Positions 1-10,758 of a stretch of 64,000 bases of DNA are shown piece by piece. The stretch is from positions 13,760,501 through 13,824,500 of the forward strand of contig CM068552.1 of assembly GCA_035048495.1 (NCBI GenBank), read 5' to 3'. The position numbers were made by a program, and so were the translations under genes. This stretch comes from Euptelea pleiosperma (lineage: Eukaryota; Streptophyta; Magnoliopsida; Ranunculales; Eupteleaceae). Each line of letters begins with the position of its first letter. The stretch's first letter is position 1. Under the pieces are notes generated by a model. The model searched no databases and had not been told where the DNA came from. It saw only the letters and a list, made by a program, of their open reading frames with translations.

Positions 1-2222
1 GATAAACGAACCATCTCCGCTGCCTCTTGCCATGGGGAGCCAACAAGACTTGCCGTAGACTAGTCTTTTTATGAGAAAGCTCCGCTATCTTCTAAGTTGG
101 GGGGCGAACTGGCCTTGTAACGGTACTTAGAATCGAGCCTTACTATTAACAATATTTTGTTGATAAAAAGATAAGTACATGAATCAAGGAAGAGAATACC
201 TTATGTACAAAAAATTTATACACACCACTTTTAGTTAAATAATCGTCTATATCATTTGTGTCTAAGCATATGAAAAATAATTCAGAGAACATCCTCCAAC
301 CAATCTTCCACTGAGCATTACTTCTGCCACACCTACCTTCATGAGGTCCCCCTCAATCTCCAATGGACTATCAGAGTGGCCATTGAAATTTTGAAGACCA
401 TGTAGAAGGGCTTTGACCACAACCTCATTGGAGTCCGCTACACCTTGAGGATTTCACCATTTATCATTACTGCTTATATCATCAAACCAGAGCTCAAAGT
501 GCAGTGCAGTCGAAGTAAAGCTTGGTCCAACCCGAATCTAATCTTCTCCATGTAGGCTTAACCACAAAATTTAGTTTCACGCTATAGTGTAAGAGGATAT
601 TCAATTCTCTGGTTTTATTAGTTTAAACCTAGGATACCTGGATATTTCAATATGACGGTTGTACATGTATCTTATTGTGCCAATATCTATACTGGTATCG
701 GATACTGCATGGATACTTCTATGCCACCAATATCTCATTTTTCTATTATACTATTGTGTATTTTCTTAACAATTAACAGTTTCCTTATTCCTTATGTCAA
801 TAGAAAGATATAAATAATGTAATATAACAAATTTTATTGTAAGAAACTTTGAAAATAGAAATTTCATTATATTTGGCATGATGTAAATATTAAATAATTA
901 GCTTGAAAAACTAAAAATTAAAGCATGGTATGAACATATTGGATGGGATATCATATTCGAATCCGTGTCTTGGATTTTGGGAAATGAAGAGTCGTATCCC
1001 CGTTTCGCATACTAGTGTCTATATTAGTATTTGTATATAGGCATCTTAGGATTAAAAAATTGTTTTAAAGAGCACGAGGCGTATGTAAGGCTTTTTACCT
1101 TCGTGAAACGAGGTGTAATGCTCAAATTGTTTCCAATAAAGCTTTACAAAATCCATAAAAAAGGGAAAAAAAATATGAATCTATAGAAGAAATAAGAAAA
1201 GAAGATATATGCCTTTCCCGTATTAGGCCCTTTAACCTCAATCCCATATTTCCCTGGTCATTCCAATAACATCTGTTTACTTGCCCATTACTTCCTCTCA
1301 CCATCTTATAAAAACCACAAAATATAGAATGAACAAACCAAGGAAAAAGATGAGAAATTGAATGTCTATGCCATGAGCTGACACGTGTACCTCAAAGTAG
1401 GAGTTACATGGTTGTGTAATTGAACTGCCTCGTTACATGGAATCAGTAGGAAGGGCCATAATTGAACTTCAGCGATAAACAAGAGCGTAGTCGACTATTC
1501 TTCTTTACCAGGAAAAATAAGGAAGAGAAAGGGGTTTTACATTTTCTCTAAAATGAGAGGAAGAAGATGGTTTAAATCATCTCTAATGAAGTCATTTTTG
1601 GCATACAGTTTCTTTGAAGCTCAACCCATACGATCTGCATGTGCAATCAGACTTAAGCCCCGGGAGCGCCTCATGCCTCAACCCTCAAGACGTACACCCC
1701 ACCTAGCCGAGGGCTAAGCCTATTAAAACCCAATCGAGGCTGCCCAAACCCTGCATCTTTCCTCAAGCTGCACCTTGTAAACAATGGTATAAACTTTCTT
1801 TTGTGCTTTAGTATTTGTCTCAATCCATTACCCTATATTGGATTTGTTGCATTGTAATTTCGAAGGGCACAACAACAATAAATTTTTTTAAAAGCATAAC
1901 TTCGCATGAATAAAAGGATTATCTCAAAATCCTCTGTAATATCCAAAAATAGTTTAAGCTCTCCTGGATTTGTAGCTATGATTTTTAAAGATGTTGATTA
2001 GGATTTAGAATTACCTCTTACATACGGTGTAGATTTGGTATATAAAGTGGAGCAAACTGATCAGATGATTATCCATTCATCAGATAAGAGAAAGGTTGAC
2101 ACGAGTATCAGGGGGCTAAGCTGTAAGTACCTAAACTATAAATATTTTCAATACCGCTTCTCGTAAAACACAAAAAAAAAAAGAAAGGAAGATAGAAAGA
2201 AGCCTCAGCAAATGACTCCTAC
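1..2222 (-). other. Left flank: last intron of the ABC1K3 gene, no exon found
   Basis: The donor at 2222-2221 opens an intron that must run past the left edge, since the conserved C-terminal exon of ABC1K3 was not found in any minus-strand frame here. The stretch is AT-rich. Around 600-1045 there are repeated GGATAC/GTATCC-type words resembling decayed fold-back repeats seen again near 15420-15540 and 58830-58930. Nothing else could be supported. Confidence 0.5.
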
Positions 2223-5200
2223 CTGTACAATAGGCTGCAAAAGGGATGGATCAAAATTATCTGAGGATCGCAAAAGCACCCATATTCTGAAAACTTGATC
2301 TCGAAGTTCCAGCATACTTTCCTGTTCACTAGCACTCATTGTAAGAGGTCCAGTTGCATTGCCGTTAAAAACTAGAGCCCTCATCAGATCAGGGATGGAC
2401 TTGTATGTATCAATCATTGTGCCAAGCACAATAGCTTCGGTAACACGGACAGCTTCCTTAATAACTAAATTTCTTAGTTCTTCACCATCTGGACCCAATA
2501 ATAGCTTCAAAACAGGTTGTAGAGCATCTTTAGCAGAGAAATCCCTATCCTTGCGTCCCTGAACAAGTAGATTTTCAAGCCTATTCCACCTGCACCCAGG
2601 CAGAGGGCAATAGATTTTCCACTGGGTTAATCACACTAAACAGGTGACCATATATTGCTTGGCATTAGTCCAAGCCAAAATAAACCAAAAAAAAAAAAGG
2701 ATATTGAAATAACCTAAACTTGCCTGAACCTGCTATCCTTGAACAATAACTCAATAAGAGCATCTCTGAGATACGGATTTGGATCAGTAAGAAGCCTTTT
2801 AGCAAAATATGGATATGAAGCAGCCAGCACCTTAAAGTTAGGATCAGCATAAAGAGCTAAACCTTCCAGTACTGTAAGTGACCTCAATATCAATGCATAA
2901 TACGCTGGGACTGCAGTCAATGTGAAGAGCCAAGTCACTGATATCATTCTTCATAAGAAAGTAATTTGAAAAATTGTAGTTTATCATATATTTGTATGAA
3001 CCCTTTTGGGGTTTTAATGAAATGAATGATTTGCAAACTCGACTCAGAAAAGTCCTAAAGTCAGTTTGGCAATTGATGAATCCTGGGGCTCATGGTTGGT
3101 TTGCAATTTTCAGCAGTCTCCTATAGCTGAAAACCAATTTACAGGATAAGCCCTGAAAGTCATTGTTAAGGCTCAATCAAGACTCACCATTAAATGGATA
3201 TTGATACAAAACAGCACCCAAACCATCCACAAGTGTTTTGAAGTTGAGTTCGCTCACAGTTGAATTAAGTGCATCATCAAAGAAGTTTCGAAGTGCTGGC
3301 ACAATTGGAGAAACATCTACATCCGGTGACAAGAAATCCAACGCATAGTAATCACGAGCCATAGCTTCATAGTCCCGATTAACCATGTGAACAACGTGAC
3401 CGATAATAGCATATCTTGCTTCTTCTGGGGTCTCACTCATCATCCCAAAATCAAGAAAAGCAAGTTTTCCCTCAGGCGTTGCTAGAAGATTACCAGGATG
3501 AGGGTCTGCATGAAAATATCCATACTCAAGCAGCTGCCTAAGGCTGCATTGGATGCCTGTGGTTACTAAATCCAAGACCTTCAATCCTTGACTCTCAATG
3601 GCTTCTTGCTCATTTAGTTTGACACCATCCACCCAATCCATTGTCAATACTTTTCCACTGGTGTAATCCCAAAAGATATCTGGGACAAGGACATCTTCCT
3701 TGTCGGCATATAGCTTCTTAAACCTCCGTGCATTCTGCCCCTCCTGCATAGACCTGTCACAATTAAAATACAAAACAAGGATAGGAAGTCTTCTTATACA
3801 AATATATCAAGCCAGTGACTTTTCCAAACACTGTCACCAATGTATCACTAAAGTCAAAGACTTGAAACAAAGGGGCCCACGACAAAAGATTCTATCATAG
3901 CCACGACAACCAGTTGTAGGAAAAATAGCATACACGCTTGAAATGATAGAACCGAATCATTTATCACGACACTAACCTGCACATAGTTGAGCTCTTGATA
4001 GACTCTACGTGCAAATTCATCAATAAGAGCAACAACATCACTGGAGATTATGTCAACATATTTGTTTATGAGAAACCCCAGACCCCTTATCAAGTAAAAG
4101 TCCAGTCCTATAGCTTCTTCGATACCAGGCCGTTGCACCTTTACAGCAACAACCTGTCCAGAAAACTTCAATTGAGCTTTGTAAACTTGGCCTAAGCTGG
4201 CTGCTGCAATTGGAGATGGAGATATGGATGAGTAAATGGAGTCAAGAGGCAGTCCCAACTCTCTCTCGATGCATGAAAATGCCTCCGCATCTGGAAATGT
4301 TGGCAGAGCATCCTGCTCAATCAAAAATGACAACAAGTGTTTATTAGCAACTAATTTCTACTTATAACTGCAATAGCCAAGAAACTACAAGAGGAAATTA
4401 GTCAACATTTACCACAATACACTAAATAAAAAGAATGTTCAGCAAAGTATCTACTCCATTTATAACCACAGACAATCTATAACAACTTCAAATATCATCA
4501 AGAAGAAACTAAAAGATCTCTTCCCCTTTTTTCTTTTTTCTGTTAAATATATGGACATATATGTGCGTGTGCGCACGTGTCTATGGGTAGGGGAGTGATT
4601 TGAGTTCCCTATTTTTGATAAATGGGGTGCTCCTCTCACATTTTTAGTGCAAAGTTATTTTTTCTAAAGGACCACGTTGCCCTCTAAAGGTGAGAAGGGT
4701 GTCCCATTTATCAAAAGAAGAGGTCACCCATATTTTTGTATATATGTAATTATGCATGTATAAATGGATTATCTAATAACTATTGCAACCTGCAAGATAA
4801 AAGGAATGAGGAGATTTTGAGATATTGATGTTGAAAGCCTACAACCAATAGTGTTGGAGCAAGATTACAACAACGTCCAACCCCCCCTTTTTTTTATTAT
4901 TGACAAGAAGACGACTTTATAAGATCAAAAGAAGAGAAGGATACAAAACAGGGAAAGAAAAAATATAAAAGAGAAACAACAAAATCACACTAGCATTTCC
5001 TTTCCATAAGTCATTTCCACCCTAGATATGTCTCCTGTACAAGGGAGTCCACCTTATCATTGGCAAACCCTGGGGTAAGGCAAAACAAGATGTTCCTATG
5101 TAACTCAACTCCAGGATTTGTCTATTGATATAAGATAGTTCCCAAGCCCCAAGGACCTTTCAATTTACCGGAAGACCAACTAATGATGTTACTTTAGAAT

Positions 5201-6234
5201 CCCACTCAACAACAATGTTCTCAGCATTCAAATACAAGGAACCTTTTAGTCCAGCAAGGAGAAATATTGCTTCAGCCATGTTCGAATAGTATTGCCCTAT
5301 TGGACCCAAATACTTGAACAATTCGCCCTTCGTTATCCCCCCACATTGCTCATGTACCCGGGTTGCTAAGTAAGCAGCCATCAAAGCTAACTCGCATTTT
5401 CAAATGTTCAACATCCACTGGACTGACTAGCAAGTGGGTCTCTCACTCCTATAGCTGGAGCGGGAATCGTTCTAGTCTCCTCCAAACCAAATGCCTCAGT
5501 AGCAGTATATCATTCCATCCGCTCGCAACAAAATTCAAGTGTACAGGGACTTTTCTACATCAAAACCAAAAAAGTGGATTACCTGTAGTTCAGAGAGCTC
5601 CTCGAGGTACTCAGGAGGACAAAGGTCTGGCCTTGTGGACAAACCCTGGCCGATTTTGACAAAAGTGGGGCCCAATCTGGTGAGAATCCTCCTCAGCTCA
5701 GCCGCTCGCATACGCTTGTTGCGATCGAGCTGGCCGTTCCTGTCGTCCAGGAACAATCTAAAGCCGAAGCTACCCAAACCTATCAAGATCTCAAGCGTCC
5801 TCCGCACTGCCTAATAAGGACCAAAGCAAGTAAATAACAAGAAGAAGAGGGCAATTTAGTCGATTGAGGAAGAAAAGAAAGGAAACCTTGAAGGGGCGAG
5901 AGCCGTATTTAAGGGCAAGAAGTTGGGGATTGTAGACGGAAGCGTTGACGGCACGAGACATGGCCCTCGTCTCCGCTTGAATGTCGTTAGCACGATCCCT
6001 GGCTCTGGAAATCTCAGCCCTTTCCAACACCTGTATTGCATCGTTACCGCCTCTATCTCTAAGAACTGGAACAGGTCTCGCTTCCACCACTGCCGCTCTC
6101 GGTACTACAGCTCTTCCTCTCAACCACCACTTATTACAAGAAGAACGACTCCTTGACCTTGAAATCGTCACCGTTGGGATCGATGACCATGGATGATGAT
6201 GATTAACGGTGGATGATAGAGAAAGAGGCACCAT
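2223..6234 (-). CDS. ABC1K3: ABC1K3-type plastoglobule atypical kinase (3' partial, last exon missing)
   Basis: Six exons could be joined on the minus strand: 6234-5887, 5810-5583, 4312-3977, 3743-3188, 2910-2724 and 2589-2223. They give 674 residues; Arabidopsis ABC1K3 (At1g79600) has about 711, so one last exon of about 35 codons should lie left of position 1. The donor CAG/GTAGGA at 2222 shows that the frame continues. The N-terminus is Ser/Arg-rich, like a chloroplast transit peptide. ABC1 hallmarks seen: KIGQ (about residues 168-171), Ala-rich loop AAASLGQ (about 228), VAVK lysine (about 250), [15 protein letters not shown] (about 382-389) and LDFG (about 401-404). By family knowledge, ABC1K3 is a plastoglobule protein acting on prenylquinone and tocopherol metabolism and stress tolerance. 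Splice phases agree at every junction. Intron 5 uses a GC donor, and intron 2 holds a LINE relic. Identity is from remembered family similarity, not a search. Confidence 0.93.
4888..5440 (-). mobile_element. 5'-truncated L1-type LINE relic with RNase H (RVT_3) domain
   Basis: Read on the minus strand, 5384-5160 encodes a stretch containing [20 protein letters not shown] and [10 protein letters not shown], typical of the plant LINE C-terminal RNase H domain. Just upstream, in another frame, comes the domain start with VSFDG and SNPG, so at least one frameshift and a stop separate the pieces and no product can be made. A T-rich run at about 4888-4899 on the plus strand would be the poly(A) tail of this minus-strand insertion. 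It lies wholly within intron 2 of the ABC1K3 gene, in the same transcriptional direction. The 5' truncation point is not clear, so the upper border is approximate. Confidence 0.7.
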
Positions 6235-6487
6235 TAGAACCGCTTCTAGGTTCGAATTGAGGAAGACTAACGGTTCAGAAGAATGGAGAGTGTTGGGGTG
6301 ATAGACGACTGCATTTTTTTGATATTTTAATATTTCGTCTGGCTCAAAAACAGCTTACGTTGGTTGGTTGGTTCCGTATCTGTTTTTAGAGTTTGTTCAA
6401 CTTCAGCCCGCCGGCATGTCTACTTGAAAAACCCGATTTCCACTCATTTTAATTAGTAATTCTGGATAATTGAATTAAAATAAGGCT

Positions 6488-6827
6488 CAGGCTCCCGTTA
6501 CAGGACACAATGTGAGCCACGTGGCACACTCTTAGAGGAATCGGACCGTATGGATGTTTGGCCAATCCCTAAGTGGACGACTTACAAACCAATAATAATC
6601 CTGATTAGTGATTTATAGGCGTTGGATTGGACTTATTTTCAATGGGTTGATCTCAACTGTGGGAATTTGAGCAGTATTTTAGGTACAAAGATCCAACGCC
6701 TAGAAATTACTAATCAGACTGATTTTTGGTTTATAGGTTCACCTATGGATTGGCCAAACATCCATACGGTCAGAGTCCTCTAATAGTGTGCCACGTGTCT
6801 CATATTATGTCCTGTAACGGGAGCCTG
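6488..6827. mobile_element. Family A fold-back MITE, copy 1 (ABC1K3 promoter side)
   Basis: The left arm begins CAGGCTCCCGTTACAGGACA and the right arm ends with its exact reverse complement. Both arms carry the G-box CACGTG and the block around CGTATGGATGTTTGGCC. The arms pair over nearly the whole length with a short loop near 6655. It lies about 250 bp upstream of the ABC1K3 start codon. The outer ends are not sharply defined, so this copy has no clear target duplication. Confidence 0.85.
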
Positions 6828-6992
6828 TCATTTTAAGGCGGTAACTGGAGCCCGACCCTTAAAATAAAATAAAATAAAAATGTTGGGTTTTTAGTAATAC
6901 CCCTGATGAATCTTTTATGTTAGTGAAAGGACCTGAGTTTTCATTTTTTTTGGTCTTGCCCCCTTAAAAGGACAAAGAGAAAGACTATCGAT

Positions 6993-7616
6993 CATGGTTT
7001 AAAATAACGCCATTAAAACGGTAACGCTGAAGCCCATTACGTTAAAATATTTTTTGATGTTTTAGAAAATACCGGGCATTTTTTTCGTTTTAACGGTTAA
7101 AATATAGAAAATTTGTGGTAAAAAAGGCCGTTATTTCCGTGATTCATTTTTGAAATTTCCAATTTTGAATTTCAGCTCCATTTTTTTCCATTTTTTCCCA
7201 TTAAATTCTGTTAAAATCTATTAATTTTTGCCCCTGCCCATTACAACCCGTTTTAATGGTAACACCCTCAGTCTGTTATACCGTTGAATCGGTCTCTTTT
7301 AAGCCTTAGTTTAAAATAACGCCGTTTAAAAGGTTTTAAAATGGTAATGCCCCAAGCCCGTTACGTTAAGAATCGTTTTGACGCTTAGAAAATAACGGCA
7401 CCATTATTTTCTGAAAAATTATGGAAAAAGGCCATTATTTCTGTTAAATTTTGTTAAAATTCCGTTATTTTTTATTTTTTTAAATCCGTTAAATTCCATT
7501 TTTTCTATTTTTGGCCCTGTTCATTACAGTTTGTTTCAATGGCCGTTTTAACGGCGGACTGTTTTAACAGCGTCCCCAGTCCGTTATACCGTTAAAACGG
7601 CCTCTTTTAAACCTTG
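6993..7616. repeat. Family C repeats, two head-to-tail copies
   Basis: Two adjacent copies (about 6993-7307 and 7303-7616) of a low-complexity element built from words such as TAACGG, CCGTTA and TTATTT. Each begins with a variant of GGTTTAAAATAACG and ends with a variant of CTTTTAAACCTT, which are inverted copies of each other. Better-bounded relatives occur at 32038-32308 and 38079-38414. Confidence 0.65.
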
Positions 7617-7888
7617 CGATCGAATTATCAGTAAAAGTCAAGGGGCAAGAACTAAAATATTAAAACTGAGGAGGATTTCACTGAAATTACAGAAAAAGCC
7701 AAGAACGGTTTTATTATGAAGTTAGTAGCTTGCACGGACTTGTCCAATCCAATTTAATTGATTCCATACCGAACAATTTGAAACGACGAGTAACTGAGGA
7801 CGTGGACCACCACTTTTTATGACACGTGGCAACGAGTTAGGTTCCTGGCCATTATAGTTTCACTTTCACCCTTTTCACCAAAAAAAAG

Positions 7889-8289
7889 AGGGCCAAGCTC
7901 CGTTGACAGCCCCAAAATGACAGGATGCTGTACAGGATACAGTATATGCCACATGGCACACGCTTGGAGGACTCGGACTGTATAGATGTTTGGCCAACCC
8001 TAGGTGGACCTACAAACCAAAATGCAGCCTGATTAGTGATTTCTAGACGTTGGATTGGGCTTATTTGCATGGATTGATCTTAACTGTGGGAATTATAGCG
8101 GTATTTGAGGTACAAAGATCCAACGCCTAGAAATCACTAATCAGGCTTAATTTTGGTTTGTCGGTCCACCTAGGGATTGGCCAAACATCCATACGGTCAG
8201 AGTCCTCTTAAGAGTGTGCCATGTGGCACATATATGTGTCCTGGACAGAATCCTGTCATTTAGGGCTGTCAACACAGCCCGACCCAAAA
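7889..8289. mobile_element. Family A fold-back MITE, copy 2
   Basis: Long imperfect inverted repeat. The ends read GGGCCAAGCTCCGTTGACAG on the left and, inverted, a matching GCTGTCAACACAGCCCGACC on the right; both arms contain TGTATAGATGTTTGGCC or its complement GGCCAAACATCCATACGG. The central part carries the shared ATCACTAATCAGGCT motif. A-runs flank both ends, so the target duplication is ambiguous. Confidence 0.82.
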
Positions 8290-8335
8290 AAATATTGATA
8301 AGTAGAAATGCTAGCAAGCAAAAGCAACAGGCGTT

Positions 8336-8535
8336 ACACCCAACATGGCAGCTCAAATGGTTGGTGTGTATCCACCTCTTTGGAGAGGTCGTGGGGTCAA
8401 ACCCACACAGTTAGATTTCCTCCTTTGAACAGCGTGCCAGGAGTAGAAATGCCCTTTCCCCGCTTGACCGGTTCCAGGATTCACCTGCCGTCTTCCGTGG
8501 GGCCCTCCCACGATGGTAACGTACCAAAAAAATAG
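8336..8535 (+). mobile_element. tRNA-derived SINE with 14-bp target duplication
   Basis: The insert has a pol III box A-like segment near its start (TGGCAGCTCAAATGGTTGG) and a box B-like segment (GGGGTCAAACCCAC) about 45 bp later. It ends in an A-rich tail. It is flanked by perfect copies of AAGCAACAGGCGTT at 8322-8335 and 8536-8549, the hallmark of LINE-mediated retroposition. At 200 bp it fits plant SINEs, and it looks young because the duplication is intact. Confidence 0.85.
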
Positions 8536-8700
8536 AAGCAACAGGCGTTGAATCAATGCCACCGATAAAGGACAAAACAGTCCACCTGTTGCGCCTCGGG
8601 ATCTGGGGCCAAATCAGTGGGCGATCATCCGATCCAGATTGCCGATCAAACTCGGTCTCGGGCTGTCTCGCAATGATGCGAGTGAGGCCTTTTATAAAAG

Positions 8701-9324
8701 CATGTTTTAAAATCTCATTTCCAAGGAATGTCTCGGTCAAGTGAAAAATCCAAATAAACTCCCAAACCAAACATTTGCAAGATAGTGAAAAAATGATGAA
8801 AACAGACGAAATATAATGAAACATTCTCAAAATAAAGCATTTAATGCAGGGGCCAACCATTTGGTGGACCCACATAGAAGATGAATCAATGGCTGATTTT
8901 TGGTGAGGATGATCTCTTTCCTCACAAAAATGCAAATCATTCCAATATTTGTAGACTGGTTTAAAAGTTGAATTTTGGTCCTTCTATTTTTACTGTGTAA
9001 GATGGGGTTAGAAATTTCGGAATGGGCTGATTTTTGTTGGGGTGATCTATATGGTGCGCAGATCATCCTCACCAAAAATCAGCCATTGATTCATCTTCTA
9101 GGCGGGTCCGCCAAAATGGTTGTCAAAAATTGTTGTCCCCTGATCCTGATCCTGCATGCATAAATGAGCTAAAAATGATTATTTTTTTCTGATTGTATTG
9201 GATTGAATCATAAACTAAGACATTACAAAACAATCCAAAACAAACCAAACTTATGCATGTTTTGTTTCCGTTCTCTTAAAATCTGAAATGTTTTGTACGA
9301 AACATTACGAGATTTTTAACCATG
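8701..9324. mobile_element. hAT-like MITE family G copy, interrupted by a second palindrome
   Basis: The left half (from CATGTTTTAAAATCTCATTT, then AGGAATGTCTCGGTCAAGTG) and the right half (ending CATTACGAGATTTTTAACCATG) match the uninterrupted copy at 60047-60325. The halves are split by the unrelated palindrome at about 8846-9155. Removing that insert restores a family-size element. Confidence 0.65.
8846..9155. mobile_element. Fold-back element family E
   Basis: Palindrome with arms reading GGGGCCAACCATTTGGTGGA and its inverted counterpart near 9105-9145; inside them ATGAATCAATGGCTGATTTT is repeated in inverse near 9075-9095. A related palindrome lies at 12413-12648. It is inserted in a family G element. 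The borders are approximate and no convincing target duplication was found. Confidence 0.6.
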
Positions 9325-10758
9325 CTTATAAGCAATGGCTTGTCTCTAGCGAGAGAGCCCTAAGAAAGTATGGATCAGGCCATGCCATTCCCAAGTTGTA
9401 TCAGGCGACTCTGGATCAGACAATCCCTAGGCCAGTCTCATGGTATTGCTGGACTCAACCCTTCGAGTCCTCGTTCACGATTCCAATCGAAATGAGTTAG
9501 GATTCGACCTCATTTGTAATTACTGTTCAGTCATTATTCTAGGGTTGAAATTGATATCTAGGGTGGTGGCTACTGAGAATTTTTTTTCCCATCGTTATAG
9601 AGAATCAGTGGGGATAATGGTGGAAGTTGAAGTTGAGAAAGAGAATGGTGAGAGTAGGAATAAAGGTTAGAGAGTAGCACGTAGCATTTTTTTTCTTCTT
9701 TCAGCGAGGTGGCACTAACGCAACGCACCTCATGTGTTGCTTGCTATAGTATTCCTCAATTTTTTCCCCCTCTAAATGGTCTGGGACTCCATGGTTGCAG
9801 CTCAAGCTCCCATCTGATTAGAAGGCTGTGAATATGTGAAGATTTCAGTGATTTGAGACTTCAGAGTTATAAGAATTCGTGCAATTGTCATCAACAAATT
9901 CGAATTTATGTGAAGATATTTGGCACAAGTTTTACATGGGCTACCAACCTCGTGCAATCCTCCTCCGTCCGGGCTTGGGACTGGCAAATGCAAACCTAAA
10001 ACTAGAAGCGGAGGCGGAGTTATAGCCCGTGTAACCCAAAGACCATTATTTTAGCCGTGTGTTCAACTTACTCATACGATCAAAATCCTGTCTTTACCAC
10101 CTAACCCAGGACTCCATGTTGCAATTCACAAGGTCATCCCACTGCAACCCGCAGGGATCTATATAGATACCGTGTGGACGATACAATATTGCAACCTGCA
10201 ACACGTAATATTTGTTTTTGTCTTTTCCAAAATGATTCCCTTCACTGTAAATAACAGTTTGCTTTCAATGCTACAAAGTCAAATAGCATTCTACGTCAAA
10301 GAATTGATACATGTCAGCAGACTTCTAATCTGTTTTTCCTATTCAGTTTTAATAGTTTTGGGACTGGCAAACGTTAGCTACAAGATTGATGATCATGACT
10401 GGTCTTTGTCTTCCTTACTTCCACCATGTCAATTGCGAGAAAGCTGCCACATTATGGCCTCTTTGGAATGCAGATTCTCAGATTGTAATGTGGTAGGTTC
10501 TGTCACTGTTCACCTGGCCGTCAATGTCCTTATGGTCTTCATCTACAACATAACCATATTAAGTCCCCCCCTCTTCGGTCCGTCCTCTTCTCTAGCCAAG
10601 GATTTAAAGGCAATATGTTTTTCTCTTTCTTCGTATCTTTCTTTCTTTTGTCTCTCATGACATCAGTGTTGATGGATGATAATAGCTACAGGAAAACATG
10701 AAACAAGAATTTCTAGCGAATTCCAGCATCTGGTTTTGATCAGAAAATATTTATGAAC
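9325..10758. other. Intergenic stretch 3' of the MFS gene
   Basis: No coding region could be supported. The longest open frame (10172-10660, plus strand) has no recognisable domain and biased composition. The 3' untranslated region of the minus-strand transporter gene must lie just below 10759. Confidence 0.4.

Noticed and set aside
1122..1304. 60-codon minus-strand open frame in the left flank
   Set aside because: No family resemblance and it is not the missing ABC1K3 exon.
8147..8356. Short proteins encoded by MITE copies (also near 22658, 33293, 61202)
   Set aside because: Similar small frames recur because the MITE family recurs; they shift between copies and contain no domain.
8411..8935. 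174-codon minus-strand open frame
   Set aside because: It runs across the SINE and MITE DNA in antisense and has no family resemblance.
10172..10660. 162-codon plus-strand open frame
   Set aside because: No recognisable domain, leucine/serine/phenylalanine-rich chance composition, no splice or family support; it lies in the 3' flank of the transporter gene.
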